From: CAZXVW01 sp964644025
Lineage (GTDB): Bacteria > Acidobacteriota > Terriglobia > Bryobacterales > Bryobacteraceae
Length of the DNA stretch: 42,017 nucleotides
Assembly: GCA_964644025.1 (NCBI GenBank)
Contig: CAZXVW010000010.1
Span: 1 to 42,017 of the forward strand
Direction of reading: 5' to 3'
Each line of letters begins with the position of its first letter. The stretch's first letter is position 1. Shown here one piece after another: positions 6,517 to 14,719 of the stretch. The translations under genes were made by a program, and so were the position numbers. The notes beneath the pieces were generated by a model. That model did not search any database. It was not told the origin of the DNA and was given only the letters and a program-made list of their open reading frames with translations.

Positions 6517-7437
6517 CTACCGGCGCCGGCCGCGAGGTTTCATGCGAACCTTCAGTCCCTTGGCTTCGGCCCACTGGTTGAATTCAGCGATCATGTCGTT
6601 GGTCCAGCCGCCGTCAATCTGCCCGGGAGTGTACTTTCCTTCCCGCAGCATCTGGTGACCCCACTCATCCCGCGCGTGGGTCAGCTCGGCGCTGTCGGCC
6701 ACTTCCTCGGCCAGTTGCGGCGGGATGAAGGTGAGGCCCTCCGGGTCGCTGACCACGATGTCGCCCGGCATGACCGTTGTCTGCCCGATGCGGACCGGGA
6801 CATTGATGCCCATGAGCATCACCTGGGCGATTGCCGAGGGATCCGTTCCCCGGACGTAAGCACGGAACCCCTTGATTTCTCGAATTCCGGAAACATCCCG
6901 CACGCCGCCATCCACCACCAGGCCGGTGCCGCTCTTCGTGTAGATGGAAGTGGCCAGATTGTCGCCGGCGAAGGTGCCGTCCTTGACCTTGCCGAACAGG
7001 TCCACCACGAGCACATCGCCCTTCTTCAAGGTGTCGATGACCCAGGAATTCTGGCCGCGGGCCACCCGGCCCTCCTGTTTGGCGTGGCGGTTGATAACAG
7101 TGTTGACGTCCGGCCGCAACGGCATGAACACGGCGGTTACGACGCGGCCCACCAGGCGTTTCTCGCCGGGATTGACGATCTTCCAGCCGCTTTCGAACTG
7201 GTTCCGGAAGTTGTGACGCCGCAGCACGCCCCAGGCATCTTCGGCGCTGACATTCCGCAGCCGGTCGATGGTTTCATCCGGCACTTTGGGACGCCCGTCC
7301 TCGAACCGGTCCCCCTTCCATTCGCTGGTGAAATCGATCCGCTGCTGTTTGGAAAACAGTCCCAACTGGGCATAAGCGTGCCCGGCCAGGGCGGCCGCCA
7401 ATGCGGCGGTGATGGCAAAGTTCGTTCTCCGTGACAT
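6517..7437 (-). CDS. RraA-like family protein with a signal peptide
   Basis: 306 residues. A signal peptide (MSRRTNFAITAALAAALAG, cleavage likely after AYA) precedes about 70 residues of N-terminal extension and then an RraA / HMG-CHA aldolase fold: VVDLFGK, GTFAGDNLATSIY (near 155-165), the active-site DGGVRD (176-181), and PGDIVVSDPEG. In the aldolase branch the Gly-rich loop and the Arg-Asp pair bind the oxo-acid and a divalent metal. RNase E inhibition, the other function named for RraA, is unlikely for an exported protein. The RBS region has GAGGAG upstream of the ATG. It is cotranscribed with the DUF1684 gene and divergent from the GH172 gene. Substrate unknown. Confidence 0.83.
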   Translation of the reverse strand: MSRRTNFAITAALAAALAGHAYAQLGLFSKQQRIDFTSEWKGDRFEDGRPKVPDETIDRLRNVSAEDAWGVLRRHNFRNQFESGWKIVNPGEKRLVGRVVTAVFMPLRPDVNTVINRHAKQEGRVARGQNSWVIDTLKKGDVLVVDLFGKVKDGTFAGDNLATSIYTKSGTGLVVDGGVRDVSGIREIKGFRAYVRGTDPSAIAQVMLMGINVPVRIGQTTVMPGDIVVSDPEGLTFIPPQLAEEVADSAELTHARDEWGHQMLREGKYTPGQIDGGWTNDMIAEFNQWAEAKGLKVRMKPRGRRR

Positions 7438-7602
7438 CTGGACTACACACTCCTCACTGATGATCCGAAAACGGCATCAAGAAAACAGCATACGCGATCC
7501 GGTGCGCGGGGGTATGTGATAATCAGTTTCGGCTCATTCACCGCCGCCGGATGCCTGGTGCCTCACCGGCGGCAAAACGAGCGCCCTCGAAGGAGAATGT
7601 CT

Positions 7603-9603
7603 ATGCGCGCCCCGAACCGGATAGCCGTACTTCGGTCTTCCATCACCGTTCTGATCATCACCGCGAGCTGCCCGGCGGCCACCGGTATTGAGGAACTTTA
7701 CCGCCTGGACCTGTTGCCGCGCTTCAAACAATCCACAGCGGTGGCCTCGGTATCGAGTTACGACCGCACTGGAGGCAACGACGACGGTTTCTCGGGCAAG
7801 TACTCTTACGTCCGAAAAGAGGGCGACGGCCTCGTCATCGCCGATCTGAAAGGGCCGGGCGTCATCTATCGCATCTGGACGCCGACGCCCACCGACGACA
7901 TCACCGAATTTTACTTCGACGGCGAGGACACGCCCAGAATCCGGCTGCCGTTCCGCGAGCTGTTCACCGGCAAGAAGGATCCGTTTCTTTCGCCGGTCGC
8001 GGGGCTCGGCGGTGGGGGCTTCTACAGCTACGTACCGCTTTCCTACCGGAAATCGTGCAAGGTCGTGGTTCGCGCCGAAAAAGTACGTTTCTACCAGATC
8101 AATTACGCCGCCTACCCGGCCAGCGCCGGCATCGAGACCTATCCGGGATCGAGGCCGGAAGCGTTCCGGACCGGCCTGGACAAAGCCCGGCGGCTGCTGG
8201 CCCGGACAGGTTCCGACATCAGCGCGAACGCGGCGCCGCCGGGCGCCCCGCTTCACACGTATCGCTCCACGGTGAAACTGCAGTCGGGGGTCCCGGCCAC
8301 CGTATTTGCGATCAGCAAACCCGGCCGGATCGCCGGCATCCGGATGAGTCCGGCAAGCGCGTTCGCCGGCAAGCAAAGGAACGTGCTGCTGCGAATTTAC
8401 TGGGACGGCGATCCGAATCCGGCCGTGCTTTCCCCGGCCGGCGACTTCTTCGGCTACGCGTGGGGCGAGCCCGCCGTGCGTTCGCTGCTGGTGGGCACTG
8501 CTGGAGACACGAACTACACCTATTTCCCCATGCCTTTCGACTCCTCAGCGCGCATCGAGCTGCTGGCCGAGGGCGCCGCGCCGCGTCAGGAAATCCACAC
8601 CGAAGTCGTGTTCGCGGAGGCGCCAAGATCGGCGGGGGAAGGCAAGTTTCACGCCATCTGGCGAAGGGAGAACCCCACCACCGCGGGCAAGCCGTTCACC
8701 TTCCTCGATGCCACCGGCCGCGGGCACCTGGTTGGCGTCATCCTCCAGGCGCAAGGACTCGAATCGGGCCGGACCCCGTTTTTCGAGGGCGATGATGAAA
8801 CCACCATCGACGGGAAACTCGTGGTGCACGGCACCGGTTCGGAGGACTTTTTCAACGGGGGCTGGTACAACGTGCCCGGCCGCTGGGACCATCGCTTCTC
8901 GCTTCCGTTGAGCGGCGCGCTCGGCTACAACAATCCGCTGGCGCGCACCGGGGGCTACCGCCTCTTCCTCACCGACGCTTACGTGTTTCGCCGCAGCATC
9001 CGGCAGACCATCGAACACAGCCCTACCGGGAACAAGATCCCCACCGATTACGCCGCCGTGACGTTCTTCTACGCCGATGACGGCGTCCGGTACGAGAGTA
9101 CGCTGCCGCCGCTGGAAGCTCGCCGGGTCCGCGGCCTGGACCGAATCATCTTCCAGCCGGGCTGGAATGTTCCCATCCACTCTTTCTCGTTGCAGAACGC
9201 CACGCTCGAGAAAAAGACCGAGAGGCTGGGCGAAGGTCGGCCGGTCCGATACCTGGCAATGAGCGCCAAGGGAGAAGACAGGTTCGGGCCGCACCACCTG
9301 GCGCTCCAGTGCGAGTTGCCCGCGGCGGGAAGCTATCAGGTGTCCATTGAAGCAATCCAGGGGCCCACGGCAGCCATCGTGCAGCTTTTCCGGAACGAGA
9401 AAGCCGTCGGCGCCGCGGCGGACCTGTACGCGGCCGAACGCAAAGCTGGCCCCCTGGTCGCGCTGGGCGAATTCGATTTCCAGCGCGGAGCTAATGATCT
9501 GTTCTTCAAGCTGATTGGGAGGAACCCGCAGTCGACGGGCCTTGACTTTGATTTAGTCCGGATCGTTTTCGAACGGGTAAGCACGGAGAAAGAGGAGGAG
9601 TAA
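7603..9603 (+). CDS. Secreted DUF2961 / GH172-type glycoside hydrolase
   Basis: About 666 residues. AAGGAG lies seven bases before the ATG at 7603, which is preferred over the in-frame ATG at 7597 and a longer frame from 7516. An N-terminal hydrophobic signal (VLRSSITVLIITASC) is followed by LYRLDLLPRF and SSYDRTGGNDDGFSG. The DUF2961 core then shows GPGVIYRIWTPTPTD, a Gly-rich GLGGGGFYSYVPLSY and the signature HGTGSEDFFNGGWYN near residue 410, whose Glu is a candidate catalytic residue. A C-terminal jelly-roll-like region follows. Characterised GH172 members act on fructan or arabinan linkages; the substrate here cannot be told. It is transcribed divergently from the RraA-like gene and converges with the iorA-like gene. 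Confidence 0.85.
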   Translation: MRAPNRIAVLRSSITVLIITASCPAATGIEELYRLDLLPRFKQSTAVASVSSYDRTGGNDDGFSGKYSYVRKEGDGLVIADLKGPGVIYRIWTPTPTDDITEFYFDGEDTPRIRLPFRELFTGKKDPFLSPVAGLGGGGFYSYVPLSYRKSCKVVVRAEKVRFYQINYAAYPASAGIETYPGSRPEAFRTGLDKARRLLARTGSDISANAAPPGAPLHTYRSTVKLQSGVPATVFAISKPGRIAGIRMSPASAFAGKQRNVLLRIYWDGDPNPAVLSPAGDFFGYAWGEPAVRSLLVGTAGDTNYTYFPMPFDSSARIELLAEGAAPRQEIHTEVVFAEAPRSAGEGKFHAIWRRENPTTAGKPFTFLDATGRGHLVGVILQAQGLESGRTPFFEGDDETTIDGKLVVHGTGSEDFFNGGWYNVPGRWDHRFSLPLSGALGYNNPLARTGGYRLFLTDAYVFRRSIRQTIEHSPTGNKIPTDYAAVTFFYADDGVRYESTLPPLEARRVRGLDRIIFQPGWNVPIHSFSLQNATLEKKTERLGEGRPVRYLAMSAKGEDRFGPHHLALQCELPAAGSYQVSIEAIQGPTAAIVQLFRNEKAVGAAADLYAAERKAGPLVALGEFDFQRGANDLFFKLIGRNPQSTGLDFDLVRIVFERVSTEKEEE

Positions 9604-9624
9604 AGGACCCGTGCCGGAAAGCCG

Positions 9625-11223
9625 TCACGAGCCGGGGAGCACTTGCTCGTAGGCCTTGATCTTGCCCGCCGCGAGCAAGCACGTGCGCCGGGCGATGATC
9701 AGGCACAGCTCTTCGCTCGCCAGGCATTCCTCGAGGAGTTGCCGCAGGCGGCGCGGCTCGGCCGAGGGATCGACGACGTGCACGTTTCCGATGCCCAGCG
9801 CCCGGGCCAGATCCTCAAACACCACTTTGCCGGTCGGCTGATGGTCCAGGCTCCGCCCGGTCCCGGGGTGTTCCTGAAAGCCGGTCATGGCGGTGGTCCC
9901 GTTGTCCAGGATGATGACCACGTGGCCGGTGGGCGGAGGGTTGTAAATCATCTCCACCAGGCCGGTGATGCCGCTGTGAACGAATGTGCTGTCCCCGATG
10001 ACGCTGACCACGCGCCGGGCCTGCTCCGGCGGCAACACGTGCCGCAGACCGAGGCCGACGCCGATAGCGGCGCCCATGCAGACGCAGGAGTCCATGGCCT
10101 CGAACGGCGGCAGCGCACCTAACGTATAGCAGCCGATATCGCCTGCCACAATGGCGCCGACGTCGCGGAGGACAGAGAAGACGTTGCGGTGAGAGCAGCC
10201 TTTGCACAACTGCGGTGGCGTGCCGCGAGGCGGAGCGGGCTCCGGTGATTCCTCGCGCGCCAGAATGCGCCGGACGCGTTGCACATTCAATTCGCCGAAG
10301 CGAAAGACCTCCGGCTTGTCCTCCACCGGAATCCCGGCGGCACGAATCCGCTCGGCCAGGTACGGGTCGCCTTCCTCGATGACGACGCAGCGGGATACGC
10401 TCTCGGCGAAAGCGGCGGTCGCTTGCCGCGGCAGCGGGTGCGTCATCCCCAGCTTGAAAACCGACGCGGCCGGCGCCGCCTCCCGGGCGTGGGCAAAGCT
10501 GACTCCGGAAGTGATGATTCCCAAATCCCGGCCACCGTCAACCCGGCGGTTGGGCCCGGAAGCTTCATTCCAAGCCGCGATTTCCTCCAGCTTTCCTCGC
10601 AGGCGGCGGTGCGCGGGCCGGGCGAAAGCGGGAATCATCACCCGCGCGTGGATGTCGCGGACAAAGCGAGCTTCCGCGGGTGGCTTCCGCGAGGCCGGCT
10701 CCGGCCTCACTACCGTCTTGGAATGGCAGATGCGCGTCGTGAGCCGCAGCAGCACCGGGATCTGCCATCGCTCGGAAATCTCGACCGCGAGCAGCGTGAA
10801 GTCGTAAGCCTCCTGGGAGTCCGACGGCTCCAGCATCGGAACGCCGGCCGCCACGGCATAGTGCCGGTTGTCCTGCTCGTTCTGACTGGAGGCCATGCCC
10901 GGGTCGTCGGCAGAAACCACCACCAGCGCGCCGGTGACACCGGTGTAGGCAGCGGTAAACAGCGGGTCCGCCGCCACGTTGAGACCGACGTGTTTCATGG
11001 TCACCAGCGAACGCGAACCGGCAAAAGAAGCCCCGATGGCGACTTCCAGGGCGACCTTCTCATTGGGCGCCCACTGCGCCCGGCCGCCAAGCCCCGCGAA
11101 GCTTTCCAGGATTTCCGTCGACGGGGTCCCGGGGTAACCAGTGCCCAGAGATACGCCGGCGTGGCCAGCGGCCAGAGCGACCGCTTCGTTCCCGCTCAAC
11201 AACGCCCGATCCAGTGATTTCAT
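9625..11223 (-). CDS. iorA: Indolepyruvate ferredoxin oxidoreductase alpha-like, lacking ferredoxin domain
   Basis: Thiamine-diphosphate 2-oxoacid oxidoreductase subunit, 532 residues. The N-terminal pyruvate-ferredoxin-type domain begins LLSGNEAVALAAGHAGV and continues GYPGTPSTEI. The TPP-binding domain starts at about 340 with LCKGCSHRN, then GDIGCYTLGALPPFE and GDSTFVHSGITGLVEM, and NGTTAMTGFQEHP near 447. Typical IorA ends with two [4Fe-4S] clusters in a CxxCxxC-rich ferredoxin module; this protein ends TCLLAAGKIKAYEQVLPGS with no such module. No iorB is adjacent. It may use a separate ferredoxin and a beta subunit encoded elsewhere, or be a different TPP-dependent oxidoreductase. The TGA stop leaves only 21 bases before the GH172 gene end, so it is a true stop and not Sec. 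Confidence 0.8.
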   Translation of the reverse strand: MKSLDRALLSGNEAVALAAGHAGVSLGTGYPGTPSTEILESFAGLGGRAQWAPNEKVALEVAIGASFAGSRSLVTMKHVGLNVAADPLFTAAYTGVTGALVVVSADDPGMASSQNEQDNRHYAVAAGVPMLEPSDSQEAYDFTLLAVEISERWQIPVLLRLTTRICHSKTVVRPEPASRKPPAEARFVRDIHARVMIPAFARPAHRRLRGKLEEIAAWNEASGPNRRVDGGRDLGIITSGVSFAHAREAAPAASVFKLGMTHPLPRQATAAFAESVSRCVVIEEGDPYLAERIRAAGIPVEDKPEVFRFGELNVQRVRRILAREESPEPAPPRGTPPQLCKGCSHRNVFSVLRDVGAIVAGDIGCYTLGALPPFEAMDSCVCMGAAIGVGLGLRHVLPPEQARRVVSVIGDSTFVHSGITGLVEMIYNPPPTGHVVIILDNGTTAMTGFQEHPGTGRSLDHQPTGKVVFEDLARALGIGNVHVVDPSAEPRRLRQLLEECLASEELCLIIARRTCLLAAGKIKAYEQVLPGS

Positions 11224-11334
11224 AACAAGACGGGGAGAGACCCACCTTCTGATGGAACCCGTACTACCCCCTTAATATCCGAAAGGTAGCCCTGTCCCCG
11301 CAAGCGGAGCCTGTTCCTCGTCCCTGGAATCTGT

Positions 11335-11340
11335 TACACT
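11335..11340 (+). promoter_or_regulatory. Possible -10 box (TACACT) for the RRM gene
   Basis: TACACT sits 82 bases before the ATG at 11423 in the 199-base gap between the divergent iorA-like and RRM genes. No convincing -35 is seen. The resulting leader of about 75 bases would fit post-transcriptional control, as is common for small RRM proteins, but no specific structure is claimed. Confidence 0.3.
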
Positions 11341-11422
11341 AAAGGCAGTTTGATTGTCCGCCGAGCCTGGCCGAAATCCATTCTGCCTCGCAAGCCGCTG
11401 TCAAATCGTTAAGGAGAATTCA

Positions 11423-11728
11423 ATGAAGAACATTTTTGTAGGCAACCTGGATTTCGGTGCCACTGAAGAATCGATCCATTCCCTGTTCCAGCAGTATGGA
11501 ACTGTCGAACGCGTAACGCTCATCCGCGACCGTGACACGGGCCAGTCCCGTGGTTTCGGCTTTGTCGAGATGACAGACTCCGCCGAAGGAGACCGCGCTA
11601 TCGCCGAGCTTAACGGCACCAACCTGGGTGGCCGTGCCATCAACGTGAATGAGGCCCGGCCGAGAGCCGAGCATTCCGGATCCCGCTCCGGCGGTGGTTC
11701 GCGGCGGCGTCGCGAACCGCGCTGGTAA
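11423..11728 (+). CDS. Single-RRM RNA-binding protein
   Basis: 101 residues: one RNA-recognition motif with RNP2 IFVGNL (4-9) and RNP1 RGFGFVEM (43-50), then a short Gly/Ser/Arg tail (GSRSGGGSRRRREPRW). This is the architecture of the cold-inducible Rbp family of cyanobacteria and other bacteria, which bind single-stranded RNA and may act as RNA chaperones. The start is fixed by AAGGAG at 11411-11416 and by RNP2 lying at the very N-terminus; the frame extends upstream to 11354 but without a domain there. Monocistronic, with its own leader. Confidence 0.92.
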   Translation: MKNIFVGNLDFGATEESIHSLFQQYGTVERVTLIRDRDTGQSRGFGFVEMTDSAEGDRAIAELNGTNLGGRAINVNEARPRAEHSGSRSGGGSRRRREPRW

Positions 11729-11772
11729 GGCTTCACGAGCCGGCCGCGTTCGGAAACGGACAACTGGCGCTT

Positions 11773-13503
11773 TCAGCGCAATCGTCTGACGCGTACATCG
11801 CCGGCCGTGCTGTTATCCGTAATTAGTTTCCGCTCCCGGCCCTGCTCCTGGATCCACACATCCAGCATCGCAGGGCCGGCCGGAAGCGGAAACACAGCCC
11901 GGGCTTGACCGGGCTCCACTCTCCGCCGGAACTTTTTCCCATTCAACTGTACATACACCCAGGCCGGACGCTGCGGCGCTGGGCCCACCACCTGAAACTC
12001 ATAATCGCCGGCCTGCTCGATTTCGACCGGCCAGACGGTCGGTTTCCCGTTTTGATAAGCCGAATCCTGGTACCGGCACAGCGTGGCCGGGTTCTCGGCC
12101 TCCGCACCGAGCCGGATTACGCCCGGCGCAAAATGACGCTCGGCACGCACGTCCCGGTACCATTTCTCATACGTTTTTCGCAGCCGTTGCACCCGATCGG
12201 GATGCTCGGCGGCGAGGTCGTGCTCTTCCCCCGGGTCGGCTTCCAGATCATAAAGCTCGAGCGGCGGATCGGCTGACAGGCCCCAGTACTCGTCGCTGAC
12301 CGTTCCCGGACCCGCCACCAGTTTGTAGCGCTGTCCCACCACGGCGGCGTTCTGAAACGGACGCGGCGCCAGCCCGCGGTGCACCTGGAAAACCAGATAG
12401 CGCGGCGGAGCCGTCTTCGTGCTTCCGGAAAGCAGGCCGAGCAGGCTGCGGCCATCAAAATGGTAAGCGCCGGGTTGGCCTCCCACCGCTTCCACCACGG
12501 TGGGCGCCACGTCAATGTGCGCCGCGATCCGGTCTACCTTCCTAGCCCCCGGCCATCGCGCCGGCCACTGCCAGAAACTCAGCGCGCGGATACCGCCCTC
12601 GTATGGGCTGCCCTTATGACCGCGCAGCCCGGCGGCGTAGCGGCGTCCGGCGCCACCATTGTCGCTGAGGAAAATCACCAGGGTATTGTTTCTCAGGCCA
12701 AGTTCGTCCAGTGTCGCCAGCAGCCGGGCGAAGTTCTCATCGATGTTCTGCTCCATCGCGTAGACCCGGGCGGTCTTTTCATCGACGCCGGCCGCCACGT
12801 ACGGCGCCACGTATTTCGGGTCCACTTCCAGGGGCGCGTGGGGCGCGTTCGTGGGCAGGTAAACGAAAAACGGATGCTCGCGATTCCGCTCAATGAAATC
12901 GATCGCGGCGCCGAAGAACACATCGGTGCAGTAGCCGCTGGCGTGGAAGCGTTTCCCATTCCGCCACAGCCATGGATCGAAGTAACTGTTCGGCTTATCC
13001 GGCGCCTGTCCGATTCCACCGGCCTTGAACCAGAGAGCCTCGTCAAAGCCCTGGTCCATGGGCCGCATCGGGTAGTTGTCGCCGAGGTGCCACTTGCCGA
13101 AAATTCCCGTGCGGTAACCCCGGGCGCGCAAGATCTCCGCCAGCGTGACTTCTTCGGCGTGCATCTTGGCCCCGCCGCGGGAAGTGTGCAGCACTCCGGT
13201 GCGGTAGTAGTAGCGCCCGGTCATCAGGCTGGCGCGGGTGGGAGCGCAAAGCGGTTCCACGTAGAAGCGCGTGAACTCGACGCCCTCGCTGGCAAACCGG
13301 TCCAGATTGGGCGTGCGGATCACGGTGTTGCCATGGATGCCGGCGTCACCGTAACCCTGGTCATCTGTCAGCACCAGGATCACGTTAGGGGGCGCGCTGG
13401 AGAAGCCGCCGGACGCGCAGCATCCCAGCACCATCCCCCCCGCGGCCAGCGCAACCACACAAACAGTCCGCCACAATGAAGAACTCTCCTGGTCGTGCTT
13501 CAC
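11773..13503 (-). CDS. Lipoprotein sulfatase (arylsulfatase A-like)
   Basis: Type I sulfatase, about 576 residues from a GTG at 13503 preceded by GCAGGAG; a longer frame from 13584 lacks this site. A lipobox-like MVLGC ends at Cys28. The metal site begins with VLTDDQGYGDAG (Asp47, Asp48). The sulfatase signature LCAPTRASLMTGR contains Cys86, which must be converted to formylglycine. Further motifs are GIFGKWHLG, PFFVYLPTNAPHAP and FLSDNGG. Beyond the catalytic domain is a C-terminal beta module of about 100 residues ending RKLITDNSTAGDVRVRRLR. The substrate is probably a sulfated polysaccharide or ester. It follows the deiodinase-like gene on the same strand with a 131-base gap. Confidence 0.92.
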   Translation of the reverse strand: MKHDQESSSLWRTVCVVALAAGGMVLGCCASGGFSSAPPNVILVLTDDQGYGDAGIHGNTVIRTPNLDRFASEGVEFTRFYVEPLCAPTRASLMTGRYYYRTGVLHTSRGGAKMHAEEVTLAEILRARGYRTGIFGKWHLGDNYPMRPMDQGFDEALWFKAGGIGQAPDKPNSYFDPWLWRNGKRFHASGYCTDVFFGAAIDFIERNREHPFFVYLPTNAPHAPLEVDPKYVAPYVAAGVDEKTARVYAMEQNIDENFARLLATLDELGLRNNTLVIFLSDNGGAGRRYAAGLRGHKGSPYEGGIRALSFWQWPARWPGARKVDRIAAHIDVAPTVVEAVGGQPGAYHFDGRSLLGLLSGSTKTAPPRYLVFQVHRGLAPRPFQNAAVVGQRYKLVAGPGTVSDEYWGLSADPPLELYDLEADPGEEHDLAAEHPDRVQRLRKTYEKWYRDVRAERHFAPGVIRLGAEAENPATLCRYQDSAYQNGKPTVWPVEIEQAGDYEFQVVGPAPQRPAWVYVQLNGKKFRRRVEPGQARAVFPLPAGPAMLDVWIQEQGRERKLITDNSTAGDVRVRRLR

Positions 13504-13634
13504 GACAGACTCCTGCACCGCCCTTCCACGAGGCTCCTGCACCCGGAATCCGCCGGGCCGCAACGCCCAGTGGTACAGAACCATCCTTTCCGGGGAAAAG
13601 ACGCCCCGCTTTCGGCCCCGGATGGCGGGTTTTC

Positions 13635-14543
13635 CTATTGTGGCGGGCGCTGTGGCGGACGCCGGGCGCCGGGCGCGCGGCGGCGCATAGGCCGCGGCTC
13701 AACGCTTACATAGTTACCTTCCGGCAACCCCAGCAGCTTGACCAGCGCCACCTCGGCCGGCCGGGCCATACCTCCCATGGGACCGCGCACTCCGCGGTAA
13801 ACAATTTTCCCGTCCGTACCGATCAGGTAGACCCGGTTCGGATGCGAGTTATACACGGAGCTGACGTTTGGCTCGATTGTATCGATTAACGCGGGAAACT
13901 TGACATCCCAATATGTGCAGGCTGTTTCGGCCAGCTTGCGTCGTTCGGCGAATGTTTTGGGCTGATGGTAGACCACGTCGCCAACTGCCTTCACGCCGGC
14001 GTTGCTGGCGGTCTGCTTCGGATCAGCCGGATGAGCCTCCCTAATGTAAACCATCAAGAAACGAGCCTTATCCCCATATTTTTCATACATCTTATTGTAG
14101 GAACCAACCTGGCTCCGGAAGGGCGGTCAAGTGTAGCTCCCGAAGAACAAGATCACCGGCTGTTTGCCAATGAGGTCCGAGAGCATCACCTTGTCCTCGA
14201 ACCGCCTCGGCGCCTTGTCGCCCAGCCATTGCTTCAGTTGAGGATACAGTTGGACCGGCTCGAGCTGGAAATCGGCGGCATACTTGCCGGCCTTGATCCC
14301 GGGTGGCTGTCCCTTGATAACGCTCGGGCCGCGATAGTCCTTCCGCAGCGTGTCGTCCCGGGTGCCGAATCCCGGCGGCCTCTGCCGGGCGCCGGGCCGC
14401 TGCTGTTGCGCGGCTTGCGCTCTTGCGCCGAGGTTGCCGGCCGGAGCCTGCGCCGCACCGGCCATACCGGGGCCAGCCGCGATCACCACCGCCAGGACCG
14501 TGGCCCCCATCACCGCCGGCATGGTGGACCGTCTATTTCTCAC
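13635..14543 (-). CDS. Exported deiodinase-like thioredoxin-fold selenoprotein, UGA codon 139
   Basis: Two shorter frames (14127-14723 and 13635-14090) are one gene read through TGA 14129-14127. The join reads VILFFGSYT, U139, PPFRSQVGSYNKMYEKYGD, matching the iodothyronine deiodinase family (PF00837), whose catalytic motif is FGSCTUPPF. Later family features are present: VYIREAHPAD, and NRVYLIGTDGKIVYRG followed by VRGPMG near the end. The start is GTG 14543 with GGAAAGGAGG five bases upstream; it gives 302 residues with a signal peptide (VMGATVLAVVIAAGPGMAGA). Vertebrate members remove iodine from thyroxine; bacterial members are of unknown substrate and more likely thiol or peroxide redox enzymes. 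A SECIS-like hairpin follows the UGA. The tail is Arg/Pro-rich. A sequencing error or frameshift is unlikely, because the frame is the same on both sides. Confidence 0.92.
14100..14129 (-). promoter_or_regulatory. Bacterial SECIS-like hairpin with Sec UGA of the deiodinase-like gene
   Basis: The UGA is at 14129-14127, followed by C, a common context for Sec. Ten bases later the stem GGAGCCA (14116-14110) pairs with TGGTTCC (14106-14100) with one G-U pair. The loop is GGU, or AGGUU if the top A-U pair opens, and begins 18 bases after the UGA. The loop is nearly the same as that of the selD hairpin (AGGUA). Confidence 0.8.
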
Positions 14544-14548
14544 GATTG

Positions 14549-14558
14549 CCTCCTTTCC
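14549..14558 (-). promoter_or_regulatory. Ribosome binding site deciding the GTG start of the deiodinase-like gene
   Basis: GGAAAGGAGG ends five bases before the GTG at 14543. It is the strongest Shine-Dalgarno sequence near this gene, and the signal peptide begins directly at this codon. The longer frame from 14723 has no signal in front of it. Confidence 0.8.
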
Positions 14559-14664
14559 CGGGCTTCCCCCCAACACTGACGACCCGAACCCCGATCCCCT
14601 CTCCAAGTTCCGGCGACTCGGCGGTCCGCCCGGCGTCGTGCTTTCGGTGTTATGGTACCCAGGC

Positions 14665-14670
14665 ATTGTA
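14665..14670 (-). promoter_or_regulatory. Possible -10 box (TACAAT) for the deiodinase-like gene
   Basis: TACAAT lies about 120 bases before the GTG start, within the 176-base gap downstream of the GT2 gene. No good -35 was found. The predicted leader is over 100 bases. Confidence 0.35.
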
Positions 14671-14719
14671 CTATGGCGAACGCTTCCCGGGAAAAGCCCC
14701 CTGCTTTCGCCGTGTTCGG

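Noticed and set aside
9625..9627. TGA at the end of the iorA-like gene as a third Sec codon
   Set aside because: The sequence after it has no relation to the missing ferredoxin domain and runs at once into the end of the convergent GH172 gene.
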